In this document: one piece after another, positions 8,132 through 16,697 of the stretch
Numbering within the stretch: the first letter of the stretch is position 1
Layout: each line of letters starts with the position of its first letter
Assembly: GCF_002897295.1 (NCBI RefSeq)
Contig: NZ_BEXF01000011.1
Location: 124,001-188,000, forward strand
DNA: 64,000 nt
Direction of reading: 5' to 3'
DNA from: Brevibacillus reuszeri
GTDB lineage: Bacteria > Bacillota > Bacilli > Brevibacillales > Brevibacillaceae
The notes under the pieces: model-generated
The model's input: the letters and a program-made list of their open reading frames with translations, nothing else
Database searches by the model: none
Told to the model about the DNA's origin: nothing
Made by a program: the position numbers and the translations under genes

Positions 8132-9067
8132 CTACGAATCGCGAAGAAAGGTCAGCAGCAAGCTTTTGACCATCCGGAGCGGAAGAAAGGTATTGCCAAA
8201 TAGCTCACTTGTCATGACGATGACGAGCTGCCGCTCGGGAGCAACGAGAATGTACTGCCCTCCATAGCCCATGGCGAAAAAAACAGCGGGTTCGTATGCC
8301 TTGTTGTTTTCATCCGTTAAAATCCACCAATGATAGCCATAGGAACCGACGTGATCATATGTATGGTAGTAGGCACGCGTGGAAGCGGAGAGCCATTCCT
8401 CAGAAAGCAAACGCTTCTTCCCCCAAAAACCCTTGTTCAAGACGAGTAATCCCAATTTCAGCATATCCGCAGCACGCAGACAAAGCCCGAAGCCCCCGAT
8501 TGTTATCCCTTTGGCATCCTCAGGCCAGCGATATTCTTTGATGCCTAGTGGGGCAAACAGCTCTCTTCTCGCATAGGAGGATGCCTGTTCCCCTGTAGCC
8601 TTTTGCAAGATGGCACTTAAGAGATGAGACGCCCCTGAATCATAGTTCATGGCTTCTCCAGGTGTGCGCACCATGCCATTTTCCAAAATAAACTTGACCC
8701 AGTCCTTGCTGTACATCATCGGAAACGGAGTACCACCCCAACTCGTCCATTCGGGCCACTCATAGCCAGGTGTCATGGTGAGTAAATGCTCGATCGTGAT
8801 TGTGTTTTTTTCCAAAGGTACGTTCGGCAGGTAGGTGGAGATCGGGGTATGTATGCTTGTAATTTGACCACGCTCGATTGCGATTCCTATGAGAAGGGAC
8901 AGTACGCTTTTCGTGACGGAGTGTATTTGAAACAGCTTGCTGCTCATTTTGGGATTGCGGAAATACGATAAAATGACTTCTTCTCCCCGCTGCACCAGAC
9001 AGGCATTAATTTTCTCTTTGCTTATTGCTTTTTGGAACTGATTCAAGCTTGTGGCGGAATCATTCAA
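8132..9067 (-). CDS. Class C beta-lactamase-related serine hydrolase
   Basis: A 311-residue protein starting at TTG 9067, preceded by AAGGAGG with 7-8 nt spacing. It carries the serine beta-lactamase-like triad: SVTK (SxxK nucleophile, about residue 50), YDSG (YxN-like) and a GYGGQ segment replacing the KTG/HxG motif. No signal peptide is evident, so it may be cytoplasmic. Relatives are esterases or peptidases such as EstB or the 6-aminohexanoate-dimer hydrolase rather than true beta-lactamases; the substrate is unknown. No strong terminator follows, only a short stem with seven Ts near 8099-8106. Confidence 0.85.
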   Translation of the reverse strand: MNDSATSLNQFQKAISKEKINACLVQRGEEVILSYFRNPKMSSKLFQIHSVTKSVLSLLIGIAIERGQITSIHTPISTYLPNVPLEKNTITIEHLLTMTPGYEWPEWTSWGGTPFPMMYSKDWVKFILENGMVRTPGEAMNYDSGASHLLSAILQKATGEQASSYARRELFAPLGIKEYRWPEDAKGITIGGFGLCLRAADMLKLGLLVLNKGFWGKKRLLSEEWLSASTRAYYHTYDHVGSYGYHWWILTDENNKAYEPAVFFAMGYGGQYILVAPERQLVIVMTSELFGNTFLPLRMVKSLLLTFLRDS

Positions 9068-9184
9068 AAAAAAACCTCCTTGCGTGATCGATTCTTTGTG
9101 CTAAGGAGTAAGTTTCTCTGGAATAGTTCTTCTTTATTGCCTTTTTTATCTATTCTTAACTATAGCATGAATAACAATTTTGGG

Positions 9185-10357
9185 TTAGCGTGCAAATATT
9201 TCCTGGCTTTTCTCTTGCTTTTTTCCTTTGACACGCATAAAAGGCAGCAAGGAAAGGAAACCAAGAATGGCAAGGAAAGCACCAACCCACACAGGTGACA
9301 CAAGTCCGTATCCCGCGTCGATGGTTAATCCACCGATTGCTGAACCGAAAACGATACCTAAGTTAATGATAGAGGTATGAACCGTCGTAACCAGCAATCC
9401 AGTACCAGCGACACGAGTTATGCGGGTTGCCATGGCGGGATTCATAGGGACCCCTACCAGGCCAATTACGATTACAGCGATCATGACTATGGTTGTGCTG
9501 TGCGGAAACAGCCCGAAGACAACGAATGCAGCTGTCAGTGTGATAAGCCCGACAGTTAGAATTGACATCATATAATGATCGGCGAGCTTGCCTGTAACGA
9601 TATTTCCGATGACCGTTGCCACACCGTATATACCCAAGAGTAAGGGAACCATCGTCGTCGCAAAGCCAGTGACGCCAGTCAGGATCGGCGAAAAGTAACT
9701 GAATGCAGCAAATGTGGCACCGATAATCAACATGCTTGTCGCGTACGCCGCCCAAAGATTGCGATTTCTGAAGGCTGCAAGTTCACCTCGAATACTGGCT
9801 GATTCCGGCTTTGGAGAAGAAGGGATGGAAATTTGACCCAGCACACCTGACAGAAGAACTAAGACGACCACCGCCCAGAAGCTGGCTCGCCATCCGAAAT
9901 ACTGGTCAAACAACATTGCTGCTGGTAGCCCGATAGCGGTTGCGACCATCAACCCACCAAGGACGATGGAAGCTGCACGGCCGATTGACTCGGGACGTAC
10001 AAGCGTAAAGGCGATCGCCAGGGACACACCAAAAGAAGCTGCCGAGGAAATACCGGTAATCACCCGCGCCACCATCATCATCTCATAGCTGGAGGCTAAG
10101 GCGCCAATGGTTTGCCCGACTAGAAATACGCTAGTAAGTGTAAGGAAAGCTTGTTTTCTAGGCACTTTCAACATTCCAATTGTCAGTAATGGACCGCCAA
10201 CAATCATCCCCGCCGCATAGCCAGAAATCAGGTATCCAATGGCTGAGACCGATACCCCGAACTCTTCAGAAAGCGAAGTCATCATCCCGGCTACCATAAA
10301 CTCGGAGGTAGTCATGGAAAAAATCATGAGACCTAACACATAGATTGCAAATGGCAT
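9185..10357 (-). CDS. MFS transporter (DHA1 family, AraJ/YdhP-like drug or sugar efflux)
   Basis: A 390-residue, twelve-helix major facilitator. The N-terminus MPFAIYVLGLMIFSMTTSEF and the GYAAGMIVGGPLL segment are typical of the DHA1 YdhP/AraJ/ChlR efflux group. ATG 10357 has AGGAGAG 8 nt upstream. It lies downstream of a TetR-family gene on the same strand, with a 22-bp dyad in the 134-bp gap, so it is probably repressed by that TetR protein. The likely job is drug/H+ antiport; the ligand is not predictable. Confidence 0.88.
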   Translation of the reverse strand: MPFAIYVLGLMIFSMTTSEFMVAGMMTSLSEEFGVSVSAIGYLISGYAAGMIVGGPLLTIGMLKVPRKQAFLTLTSVFLVGQTIGALASSYEMMMVARVITGISSAASFGVSLAIAFTLVRPESIGRAASIVLGGLMVATAIGLPAAMLFDQYFGWRASFWAVVVLVLLSGVLGQISIPSSPKPESASIRGELAAFRNRNLWAAYATSMLIIGATFAAFSYFSPILTGVTGFATTMVPLLLGIYGVATVIGNIVTGKLADHYMMSILTVGLITLTAAFVVFGLFPHSTTIVMIAVIVIGLVGVPMNPAMATRITRVAGTGLLVTTVHTSIINLGIVFGSAIGGLTIDAGYGLVSPVWVGAFLAILGFLSLLPFMRVKGKKQEKSQEIFAR

Positions 10358-10387
10358 GAAAACATCTCTCCTGCTTCTGTATTCATA

Positions 10388-10409
10388 TTTTGTAATGATC
10401 TGTACAAAA
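10388..10409. promoter_or_regulatory. Candidate TetR operator upstream of the MFS gene
   Basis: TTTTGTA and TACAAAA form a perfect 7-bp inverted repeat with an 8-bp spacer, 31 bp upstream of the MFS start. A related TTTTGTAA half-site lies in the promoter of the tetR gene itself, suggesting one repressor acts at both places. Confidence 0.5.
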
Positions 10410-10491
10410 TTAGGCGCAAATTGCCCATATGTGCAACTTGCGAATCAAACAGCCACTGAAAAAAAAACACGTTTCAATCTGAACGCGCGTT

Positions 10492-11073
10492 TTACAGGGC
10501 TGCCAGCGTGCCTTCCACTACATCCTCCAGCATATTACGGTCTTCTATGACCTTGCCTAGCACACGCAGTCCGTAGTAGCTACTCAGAAAGGATCGAGCC
10601 AGCTCGAGAGCAGGACGCTTTGACGTGATTTCGCCTGAGCGTTGTCCAAGTGCAATAACATGGCACAGTGCCTGTTCCAGCCTTCCAACATGACCACCGA
10701 CCAAGCGAGCAACCGCCGTATCCTTTCCACCGAGTTCAATAGCGGCATTGATGGCTAAACAACCACGACTTACTTCCCCATTAAAATCTTGATCGATTGC
10801 CCACTCCATCAGTGCGCGTAGCCTGTCTTTTACAGGTCCGGGTTGTTCCAATATTTCTATTTGCCCCTGAATGCCCAGTTCCTGATAACGCCCCAAGGCC
10901 TTCTCGTAAAGCGCGTGTTTGCTACCGAACGCATTGTACAGACTTCCCCGTCCAAGCCCTGTTCGCTCGCATAGCTTCTCTGTTGAACTTCCCTCGAAGC
11001 CATGTTCCCAGAATACCTCCATAGCAGCGTCAATCACTGTTGTATCTTTAAATTCCCGAGGTCTGGCACTCAT
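10492..11073 (-). CDS. TetR-family transcriptional regulator
   Basis: A 193-residue protein starting MSARPREFKD at ATG 11073, with AAAGGAG 9 nt upstream (an upstream extension lacks a site). The N-terminal helix-turn-helix (about residues 10-55, GFEGSSTEKLCERTGLGRGSL) and the C-terminal all-helical ligand domain with GCLAINAAIELG match the NemR/AcuR-like branch. It probably represses itself and the MFS exporter downstream. A textbook sigma-A promoter lies 65 bp upstream. Confidence 0.9.
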   Translation of the reverse strand: MSARPREFKDTTVIDAAMEVFWEHGFEGSSTEKLCERTGLGRGSLYNAFGSKHALYEKALGRYQELGIQGQIEILEQPGPVKDRLRALMEWAIDQDFNGEVSRGCLAINAAIELGGKDTAVARLVGGHVGRLEQALCHVIALGQRSGEITSKRPALELARSFLSSYYGLRVLGKVIEDRNMLEDVVEGTLAAL

Positions 11074-11137
11074 GCAATCAACTCCTTTAAAAGACCGGTA
11101 AGTTCCCTTTTCACATAAGCTACTCAGAATGGGTATC

Positions 11138-11166
11138 ATTATAGATGTTTTGTAACGTTCAGTCAA
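11138..11166 (-). promoter_or_regulatory. Sigma-A promoter of the tetR gene
   Basis: On the minus strand: -35 TTGACT (11166-11161), 17-bp spacer, -10 TATAAT (11143-11138). The spacer contains GTTACAAAA, the complement of the TTTTGTAA half-site also seen upstream of the MFS gene, suggesting autoregulation. Confidence 0.8.
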
Positions 11167-11187
11167 ATATCGATGAATCTCAAAACA

Positions 11188-11643
11188 TTAGCCCCTTAGT
11201 TCAAAGCGAAGCAGAGGCAATTTTCTGTCTGGGATTACCGTGGATTCGATTTCGCCAATCCTTACAGCTCCCCTGGCCAAATAAAACTCTTCTGCATAAG
11301 GATCACTGTGGATCAGGACAGTTCGCATGTTCAATGACTTCACAACCTGTATCATGTGCTCCCATAGCGCTTTTCCGTAGCCTTTGCCTATTGCATCTGG
11401 ATCGATAAAAAAGTATCCCAATAAAATATGGTCCTCCCCGCGTTCCAGTCCCATAAAACCTTTGATACTGTCGTCCTCTTCTATCACGTATACCAGTGAT
11501 GTTTCGATGTAATTGGCGGCTATAGTCAAATCATCGCGACAGGCTTCCATAAACTCCTCGCTGTACCCCCAATGTGCTTTGGAACGAAAGCAGAGATCGC
11601 TTACCAGATCTGCCTCATGTATCGTGGCTTTACGAATTTTCAA
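11188..11643 (-). CDS. GNAT-family N-acetyltransferase
   Basis: A 151-residue protein starting at TTG 11643 with GAGGAGG about 7 nt upstream. It has the acetyl-CoA-binding signature GKGYGKALWEHM and the C-terminal DPYAEEFYLARGAVRIGE strand-loop of the GNAT fold. Substrate unknown. It ends only 21 bp before the tetR promoter, so the two units are closely packed but separable. Confidence 0.88.
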   Translation of the reverse strand: MKIRKATIHEADLVSDLCFRSKAHWGYSEEFMEACRDDLTIAANYIETSLVYVIEEDDSIKGFMGLERGEDHILLGYFFIDPDAIGKGYGKALWEHMIQVVKSLNMRTVLIHSDPYAEEFYLARGAVRIGEIESTVIPDRKLPLLRFELRG

Positions 11644-11688
11644 GATAGACTCCTCCTCAATTTGCTTCGATCTTTAAAGGAAACAAAA

Positions 11689-11727
11689 AACCAGCCAAGC
11701 ACGCTAGAGAGGTGGGTTTGACTGGTT
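11689..11727 (-). terminator. Intrinsic terminator after the MBL hydrolase gene
   Basis: Minus-strand AACCAGTCAA pairs with TTGGCTGGTT (one wobble) and is followed by TTTTTT; 13 bp past the MBL stop codon. Confidence 0.75.
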
Positions 11728-11740
11728 AGCATCGTGTGCC

Positions 11741-12418
11741 TTATTTCTTTAAGCTTTCGACGATCTCACTGAGACGCTCTTTACTATTTCCCGTACAAAC
11801 GCCCCCGTGATACGCGATCACGGTTTCGATATCGAAATCAAGCAGCTTGGCGATGGACTGCGCAGCCAGCTCCTTGTCTGGAGTAAAGTCGGGATTAAAC
11901 GACATAAGCACTCCGTCTTGAGCGGTCAGAGCATCGCCCGCAACCAACGTCTTGCTCGGAATGTGATACAACGAAATATGATCAGGAGAATGTCCAGGTG
12001 TATAAATAACCCGGATACCGCCGGCATACGGCAACAGATCGCCATCCTGCAGAGCACGGTCTACCTTTACTGGTGTTGCCAACGCTCCACTTTTGACCAA
12101 GGGCGTCTGACCTGCAAGATACGGGATCGCTACCTCATGAGCAAGCACCTCTATGCGGCCATCCGCAGCGGAAACCAGATCAGGCAAGCTGCCGATATGG
12201 TCCCTGTCTTGATGCGTAATGATGACTTTTGTCAGCTTTTCAAAAGAGATAGATTCCTCGGCGAGCACGGATTGAATTAATTCCAGCTGCCCCGGGATAC
12301 CGGTATCCACCAAAATCGCCTCATTCTCATCCCAGAACAATGCAGTATGAACAACAAACGGATTGCCGCCAGCATTCATCTCCAGTTTGATTACTTTGAT
12401 TCCTTCTGATTGGGCCAA
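11741..12418 (-). CDS. MBL-fold metallo-hydrolase
   Basis: A 225-residue metallo-beta-lactamase-fold protein. TTG 12418 is chosen because AGGAGG (12427-12432) sits 8 nt upstream, whereas the longer GTG start at 12463 has no site. Metal-binding motifs are visible: ITHQDRDHIGS (a variant HxHxDH with Gln-Asp in place of the usual middle His), GHSPDHISLY, AGDAL and YHGG. Family members hydrolyse esters, lactones or thioesters. It follows the YtcJ-like amidohydrolase by 114 bp with a stem-loop in between, so partial co-transcription is possible. Confidence 0.87.
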   Translation of the reverse strand: MAQSEGIKVIKLEMNAGGNPFVVHTALFWDENEAILVDTGIPGQLELIQSVLAEESISFEKLTKVIITHQDRDHIGSLPDLVSAADGRIEVLAHEVAIPYLAGQTPLVKSGALATPVKVDRALQDGDLLPYAGGIRVIYTPGHSPDHISLYHIPSKTLVAGDALTAQDGVLMSFNPDFTPDKELAAQSIAKLLDFDIETVIAYHGGVCTGNSKERLSEIVESLKK

Positions 12419-12493
12419 ATCAGACACCTCCTGCGATTTATTCAAAGGTTTTTTACCATCCACCTAATTCCGCAATAAAGAGAAGAATCCTGC

Positions 12494-12527
12494 AACAAGG
12501 CCGCCGCAAAAGTGCGACGACCTTGTT
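12494..12527 (-). terminator. Stem-loop between the amidohydrolase and MBL genes
   Basis: Minus-strand AACAAGGTCGTCGCA pairs with TGCGGCGGCCTTGTT around a CTTT loop, 5 bp after the amidohydrolase stop. There is no downstream T tract, so it may be an imperfect terminator or an RNA-stabilising stem rather than a full stop. Confidence 0.5.
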
Positions 12528-12532
12528 CTTTC

Positions 12533-14284
12533 TTATTTTGCTTCCTTCAGGCGATAGACTTCTTTTCCTTCTACCAAGGTCAGGACTACAGCAGTGTCCT
12601 TGATTTGGGTAGCCGGGATGTCAAACAGGTTTTTGTCCAACACGATAATATCTGCTTTTTTGCCTACCTCGATAGAGCCGGTAATCTCGTCTACATGGTT
12701 GGCGTAAGCACCATCTATTGTAAAGCTGGCAATCATGTCAGCCAGAGTCGCACGCTCTTCTGGATTGGCAATTTTGGCTGCATCGGTCTGTCCTTCTTCG
12801 ATGCGGGTAATTCCTTGTTGAATGCCGTGTAACGGATTGAATTCCGGTGTCACGATGTAGTCAGAAGAAGACGCGATGTGTACTCCCTGGTTCAAGAAGC
12901 TTTTCATTGGATATTCTGTCTCGGCGCGTTCTTGGCCGAGGTATGGTACTTCGATCTCATCGTAGTATCCTTCTTCCTGCATAAACCAGAATGGCTGTAC
13001 GATTCCGACAGCACCCAGCTTTTTGAAGCGTTCGATATCTGACTTATTTACGAGCTGCAAATGAACGAGCGAGTGACGAGCGTCATGCTTGCCATTTTGC
13101 TGCTCTGCGTACTCCATTCCATCCAAAACGATGCGTGTAGAAGCATCTCCGATGGAGTGAACATGCAGCTGGAAGCCTGCTTTATCAGCAGCGGCAGCGG
13201 TTTTTTTGTATACTTCTGGCTTCCAGATCAATTCGCCATTGGTGTGCTTGTGCTCATACGGTTTTTCCAAATAAGCAGTTGCACCTTCAACGACACCATC
13301 CATAAAGATTTTCACAGCGTTCACTTGGAATAAAGGATTTTGATTGCGTTCTCTGATTTTTACGAACTCTGCGATTTGCTCAGGTCCTTTGTCCGGATTG
13401 GCAGTAATCGCGTTGCGGAAACGAATGGTCAGCTTGTTTTCCTTCGCCAATCCCTCATATGCTTCCAGTACATTTGCGTAGCGCAGCATATCCGGGTCAC
13501 GCACGGTTGTTACGCCGCGTTCAACCGCCTTGTGCTGATACTCTTCAATGCCCGCTTTGTATTGCTCGACGGTGTAGCCGCCAATTTTGGACAGCACCAG
13601 ATCCATTGCTTTTTCACGGAGCGTACCGGACGGCTCTCCTGCTTTATCGTGCTCGATGATTCCACCCTCTGGGTTTTTCGTGTCTTTGGTAATGCCCGCC
13701 AGCTTCAATGCTGCCGAGTTGACCCACAAGGAATGGCCGTCATCGGATGTGAGTGCAATAGGCTTGTCAGCTGAAATCTTGTCCAGCACTTCCTTCAACG
13801 GACCGATGCCTGGCGCTACCGGATTGCTCCAGCCGCGACCTTGGTAGTTTTTCTCCGCTGGATGCTCCTTAACAAATGCCTGGATAACCTCTACGTACTC
13901 ATCCATCGATTTGGCATCAAACAAATCGATCGAAAAGATCAAGCCTGTCGTTTTGCTAGCGTGCGTGTGGCTATCGATAAAGCCTGGCAGCACCATTTCT
14001 CCTTTTAGATCCGTAACCTTGGTGTTTGTGCCAATGTACTTTTTGGCGCCTTCATCACTGCCGACGTAGACAATCTCTCCGCCGCGAATTGCTACTGCCT
14101 GAGCCCAGTTTCTGTTTCGATCCACGGTGTACACGGCACCATTGGACAATACGACATCTGCTGCTTGTGTTACTGCTTTGCCAGATGCTTGTCCCGCTGC
14201 TGGAGTGGTCCCCTGTGCAAATGCAGACAACGGACTCATCAATGCAGCGGCAAGCAAAAGACTGGTTAACTTCTTCCCTACCAA
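12533..14284 (-). CDS. Exported YtcJ-like amidohydrolase (amidohydrolase 3 family)
   Basis: About 583 residues. TTG 14284 fits the AGGTGGGG site best, though GTG 14296 is possible. A clear signal peptide (KKLTSLLLAAALMSPLSAFA) precedes the metal-dependent hydrolase: GFIDSHTHASKT near residue 110, a central HVHSIGDAST, DARHSLVHLQ, and the C-terminal SSSDYIVTPEFNP and ITGSIEVGKKADIIVLD. This is the NfdA/YtcJ group, which includes N-substituted formamide deformylases; most members are of unknown substrate. Export is unusual for bacterial amidohydrolases but recurs in this subfamily. It is divergent from the marR-MFS operon. Confidence 0.88.
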   Translation of the reverse strand: MVGKKLTSLLLAAALMSPLSAFAQGTTPAAGQASGKAVTQAADVVLSNGAVYTVDRNRNWAQAVAIRGGEIVYVGSDEGAKKYIGTNTKVTDLKGEMVLPGFIDSHTHASKTTGLIFSIDLFDAKSMDEYVEVIQAFVKEHPAEKNYQGRGWSNPVAPGIGPLKEVLDKISADKPIALTSDDGHSLWVNSAALKLAGITKDTKNPEGGIIEHDKAGEPSGTLREKAMDLVLSKIGGYTVEQYKAGIEEYQHKAVERGVTTVRDPDMLRYANVLEAYEGLAKENKLTIRFRNAITANPDKGPEQIAEFVKIRERNQNPLFQVNAVKIFMDGVVEGATAYLEKPYEHKHTNGELIWKPEVYKKTAAAADKAGFQLHVHSIGDASTRIVLDGMEYAEQQNGKHDARHSLVHLQLVNKSDIERFKKLGAVGIVQPFWFMQEEGYYDEIEVPYLGQERAETEYPMKSFLNQGVHIASSSDYIVTPEFNPLHGIQQGITRIEEGQTDAAKIANPEERATLADMIASFTIDGAYANHVDEITGSIEVGKKADIIVLDKNLFDIPATQIKDTAVVLTLVEGKEVYRLKEAK

Positions 14285-14405
14285 CAAAATCCCCACCTAT
14301 CTATGCTCTAAGCTGAAAAAATATACAACAGATTAGATTGTAGCATTGCAACTCTGAAAATTCCACGAAATGTCTTGATTACCAATCATACAACTGTAAA
14401 ATAGT

Positions 14406-14434
14406 TTGACTGTAAAACTAATTAGCTGTATACT
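14406..14434 (+). promoter_or_regulatory. Sigma-A promoter of the marR-efflux operon
   Basis: -35 TTGACT (14406-14411), 17-bp spacer, -10 TATACT (14429-14434). Transcription would begin around 14441, just before a perfect dyad, so a bound repressor would block elongation or initiation. Confidence 0.8.
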
Positions 14435-14451
14435 CGATATTGTTTCATGTG

Positions 14452-14464
14452 GTGAATTATTCAC
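14452..14464. promoter_or_regulatory. Candidate MarR operator
   Basis: GTGAATTATTCAC is a perfect 6-1-6 palindrome placed just downstream of the predicted start site of the marR operon; a further ATTATTCAC half-site follows at about 14472-14480. Size and position are typical for MarR autoregulation. Confidence 0.65.
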
Positions 14465-14508
14465 TACATATATTATTCACCCACAAAAGAAAAGGAGGGT
14501 ACGGCACG

Positions 14509-14958
14509 ATGCCCAATAAACAAGGCCTTACCGAGCTTGAAGAGCTGTACATTCAAGTACAGCGAAAAGTTTCAACACAGTGGCACAAACGCTTGGACTC
14601 ACTCGTTTCAGGGTCTCAAGCCTTGATCTTGCGTATCCTCGATCGTAACGGACCACTAAAGGTATCGACCATAGCGGAGCGATTGGATATTACACCAGGA
14701 GCAGTAACCAGTCTCTCCGATAAATTGATTGCTTGTGGCTATGCAAACCGAAATCGTGATACGGCTGATCGCAGAGTCGTTCATTTGGAAATCACGGATC
14801 AAGGAAGAGAGATTTTAGCGAAATATCGAGAGGTGCTCAAAAGCACCGTGGAAAGTATTTTTGTTGGCTTGTCTGACGACGATATCGCGCATTTGACCCG
14901 CATTTATCAGCAGGTGCTTGCGAATATCGAACAACCTAGAGAGGAGAAAATGAAATGA
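14509..14958 (+). CDS. MarR-family transcriptional regulator
   Basis: A 149-residue winged-helix protein starting MPNKQGLTEL at ATG 14509, with AAGGAGG 10 nt upstream. The core IAERLDITPGAVTSLSDKL recognition helix and the NRDTADRRVVHLEIT wing are classic MarR features. It overlaps the following DHA2 exporter by 4 nt (ATGA), so translation is coupled and it almost certainly represses that exporter. The inducing ligand is unknown. Confidence 0.93.
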   Translation: MPNKQGLTELEELYIQVQRKVSTQWHKRLDSLVSGSQALILRILDRNGPLKVSTIAERLDITPGAVTSLSDKLIACGYANRNRDTADRRVVHLEITDQGREILAKYREVLKSTVESIFVGLSDDDIAHLTRIYQQVLANIEQPREEKMK

Positions 14959-16610
14959 CGAACCTCACAGAAAAGCGGAAAATTACGATCATGATCGCGA
15001 TTATTACGGCGATGTTTTTCTCCGCGATTAACCAAACCATCATCGGGGTCGCCATGCCGCGCATTATCGCAAAATTAGGAGGCATGGATTATTATTCATG
15101 GGCGATTACGATTTACTTGCTGACCTCCACCGTCGCCTCGGTGCTCGTCGGTAAGCTCTCCGATATATATGGAAGAAAGCCTTTTATCCTCGCAGGTATC
15201 GGATTGTTTAGCCTTGGCGCACTGCTATCAGGCTTCTCAGGCGATATTTTTCAGTTGATTACATTTCGCGCCATCCAGGGTGCGGGTGCTGGTATCATCA
15301 TGTCCACTGCCTTTACCGCAATGGGCGATTTGTATGAGCCCCGCGAACGCGCCAAATGGACAGGTGTCATGAGTGCCGTCTTCGGCGTATCCAGCGTGGC
15401 TGGACCTCTGCTTGGTGGATACATCGTCGATCATCTGGATTGGCATTGGGTGTTCTGGATCTTCTTGCCGATCGGTGTAGTGGCATTTCTGTTGATTTTG
15501 CTCAATTTCCCACAGGTTGAAAAACGAAAAGGAGAAAGCGTCGACTACTGGGGTTCTCTCTTTTTGACAACAACGATTGTACCGATGCTGCTCGCATTTT
15601 CGTGGGCAGGAGAAGGAGCAAACAAATACGCATGGGGCTCTTGGCAAATACTCAGTCTGCTTGCCATCACAGCCATTTCCCTGCTCATCTTTATTGGGGT
15701 AGAGAGCAAAGTAAAAACACCAATGCTCCCGCTCGGCTTGTTTAAAAACAGTATCTTTACCGTATCCAATCTGATCGGATTCTTCCTCAATGCAGGAATG
15801 ATGGGCGCGATCATCTACGTCCCGTTCTTTGTTCAAGGGGTAAAAGGAATTTCTCCAACGATGGCTGGCTATGTCACCATGCCGATGTCGATTGCGATGC
15901 TGGTTACCTCAGCACTGTCCGGGCAGATCATTACCAAGACGGGCAAGTATAAAAAAATGGCGATCAGCGGTCTTTTGGTGATGACACTCGGAATGGTTAT
16001 GATGTATTTCATGGTTCCATCTACACCGATTTATTTGCTCGTGCTGTACATGATCATTCTCGGTCTCGGAATGGGTATCGCGATGCCGGTCTTCTCCTTG
16101 ACCGTGCAAAATGCGGTTGCCCCTCAGCAATTAGGTGTGGCTACAGCAACCTCCCAGCTCTTCCGTAACCTCGGGGGAACGATCGGAATTGCAGTTATGG
16201 GCAGTGTCATGAGCGCAGGAATTGCTACGAAAATGAGCAACATGTCCGGTGCGATGGGTCAAGGTGCCCCGTCCGCACCCACCGATCCAGCCCTGGCTGA
16301 AAAGCTGGCTCTGTTCGCCAATCCGCAAAACCTGCTGGATCAGCCGAAAATCGAGGCAGCCCTGCATAGCCTTCCACCAGAATCACAAGCCGTGTTTACG
16401 CACATGCTTGATCTGATTCGCGGGGCGATGAGCTATGCTATCACGACTACGTTTTTGACAGGTGCCATCGTCGCAGGCTTTGCTGTTGTGCTTGCCCTGT
16501 TCCTCAAAGAAATCCCGCTTCGTTCGGGAAGTGGAAAAGCGGAAAAGAAAAACGGAGCTAAAGCAGAACAACATGCGGATGCGACAGGTACTGAAGGTGC
16601 AAGAGCATAA
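14955..16610 (+). CDS. DHA2-family (EmrB/QacA) multidrug MFS exporter
   Basis: A 551-residue, fourteen-helix drug:H+ antiporter. It shows the family motif A region GKLSDIYGRKPFILAG and the motif C-like FGVSSVAGPLLGGYIVD. The C-terminal cytoplasmic tail is Lys/Glu/Ala-rich and low in complexity. The start codon overlaps the marR stop and has GGAG 8 nt upstream. Likely substrates are hydrophobic or cationic drugs, as for LmrB or EmrB relatives. Confidence 0.92.
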   Translation: MTNLTEKRKITIMIAIITAMFFSAINQTIIGVAMPRIIAKLGGMDYYSWAITIYLLTSTVASVLVGKLSDIYGRKPFILAGIGLFSLGALLSGFSGDIFQLITFRAIQGAGAGIIMSTAFTAMGDLYEPRERAKWTGVMSAVFGVSSVAGPLLGGYIVDHLDWHWVFWIFLPIGVVAFLLILLNFPQVEKRKGESVDYWGSLFLTTTIVPMLLAFSWAGEGANKYAWGSWQILSLLAITAISLLIFIGVESKVKTPMLPLGLFKNSIFTVSNLIGFFLNAGMMGAIIYVPFFVQGVKGISPTMAGYVTMPMSIAMLVTSALSGQIITKTGKYKKMAISGLLVMTLGMVMMYFMVPSTPIYLLVLYMIILGLGMGIAMPVFSLTVQNAVAPQQLGVATATSQLFRNLGGTIGIAVMGSVMSAGIATKMSNMSGAMGQGAPSAPTDPALAEKLALFANPQNLLDQPKIEAALHSLPPESQAVFTHMLDLIRGAMSYAITTTFLTGAIVAGFAVVLALFLKEIPLRSGSGKAEKKNGAKAEQHADATGTEGARA

Positions 16611-16627
16611 CGAATCGAAACAGGAGA

Positions 16628-16659
16628 AAGAGGGCTACTTTTACGCAGCCCTCTTTTTT
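16628..16659 (+). terminator. Intrinsic terminator of the marR-efflux operon
   Basis: AAGAGGGCT pairs with AGCCCTCTT around a 10-nt loop, followed by a T run; 18 bp after the exporter stop codon. Confidence 0.88.
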
Positions 16660-16697
16660 ACGCGTGAAGCTATGAAAATGATCTTGCCAGACATCTC

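Noticed and set aside
8132..9067. Annotation as a true beta-lactamase
   Set aside because: The SxxK motif is present, but the KTG box is replaced and no signal peptide is seen; an esterase/peptidase-like serine hydrolase is safer.
15237..15836. 199-codon ORF antisense to the DHA2 exporter
   Set aside because: Composition is the usual reverse-frame shadow of a hydrophobic gene, rich in His, Gln and Cys, with no ribosome site or motif.
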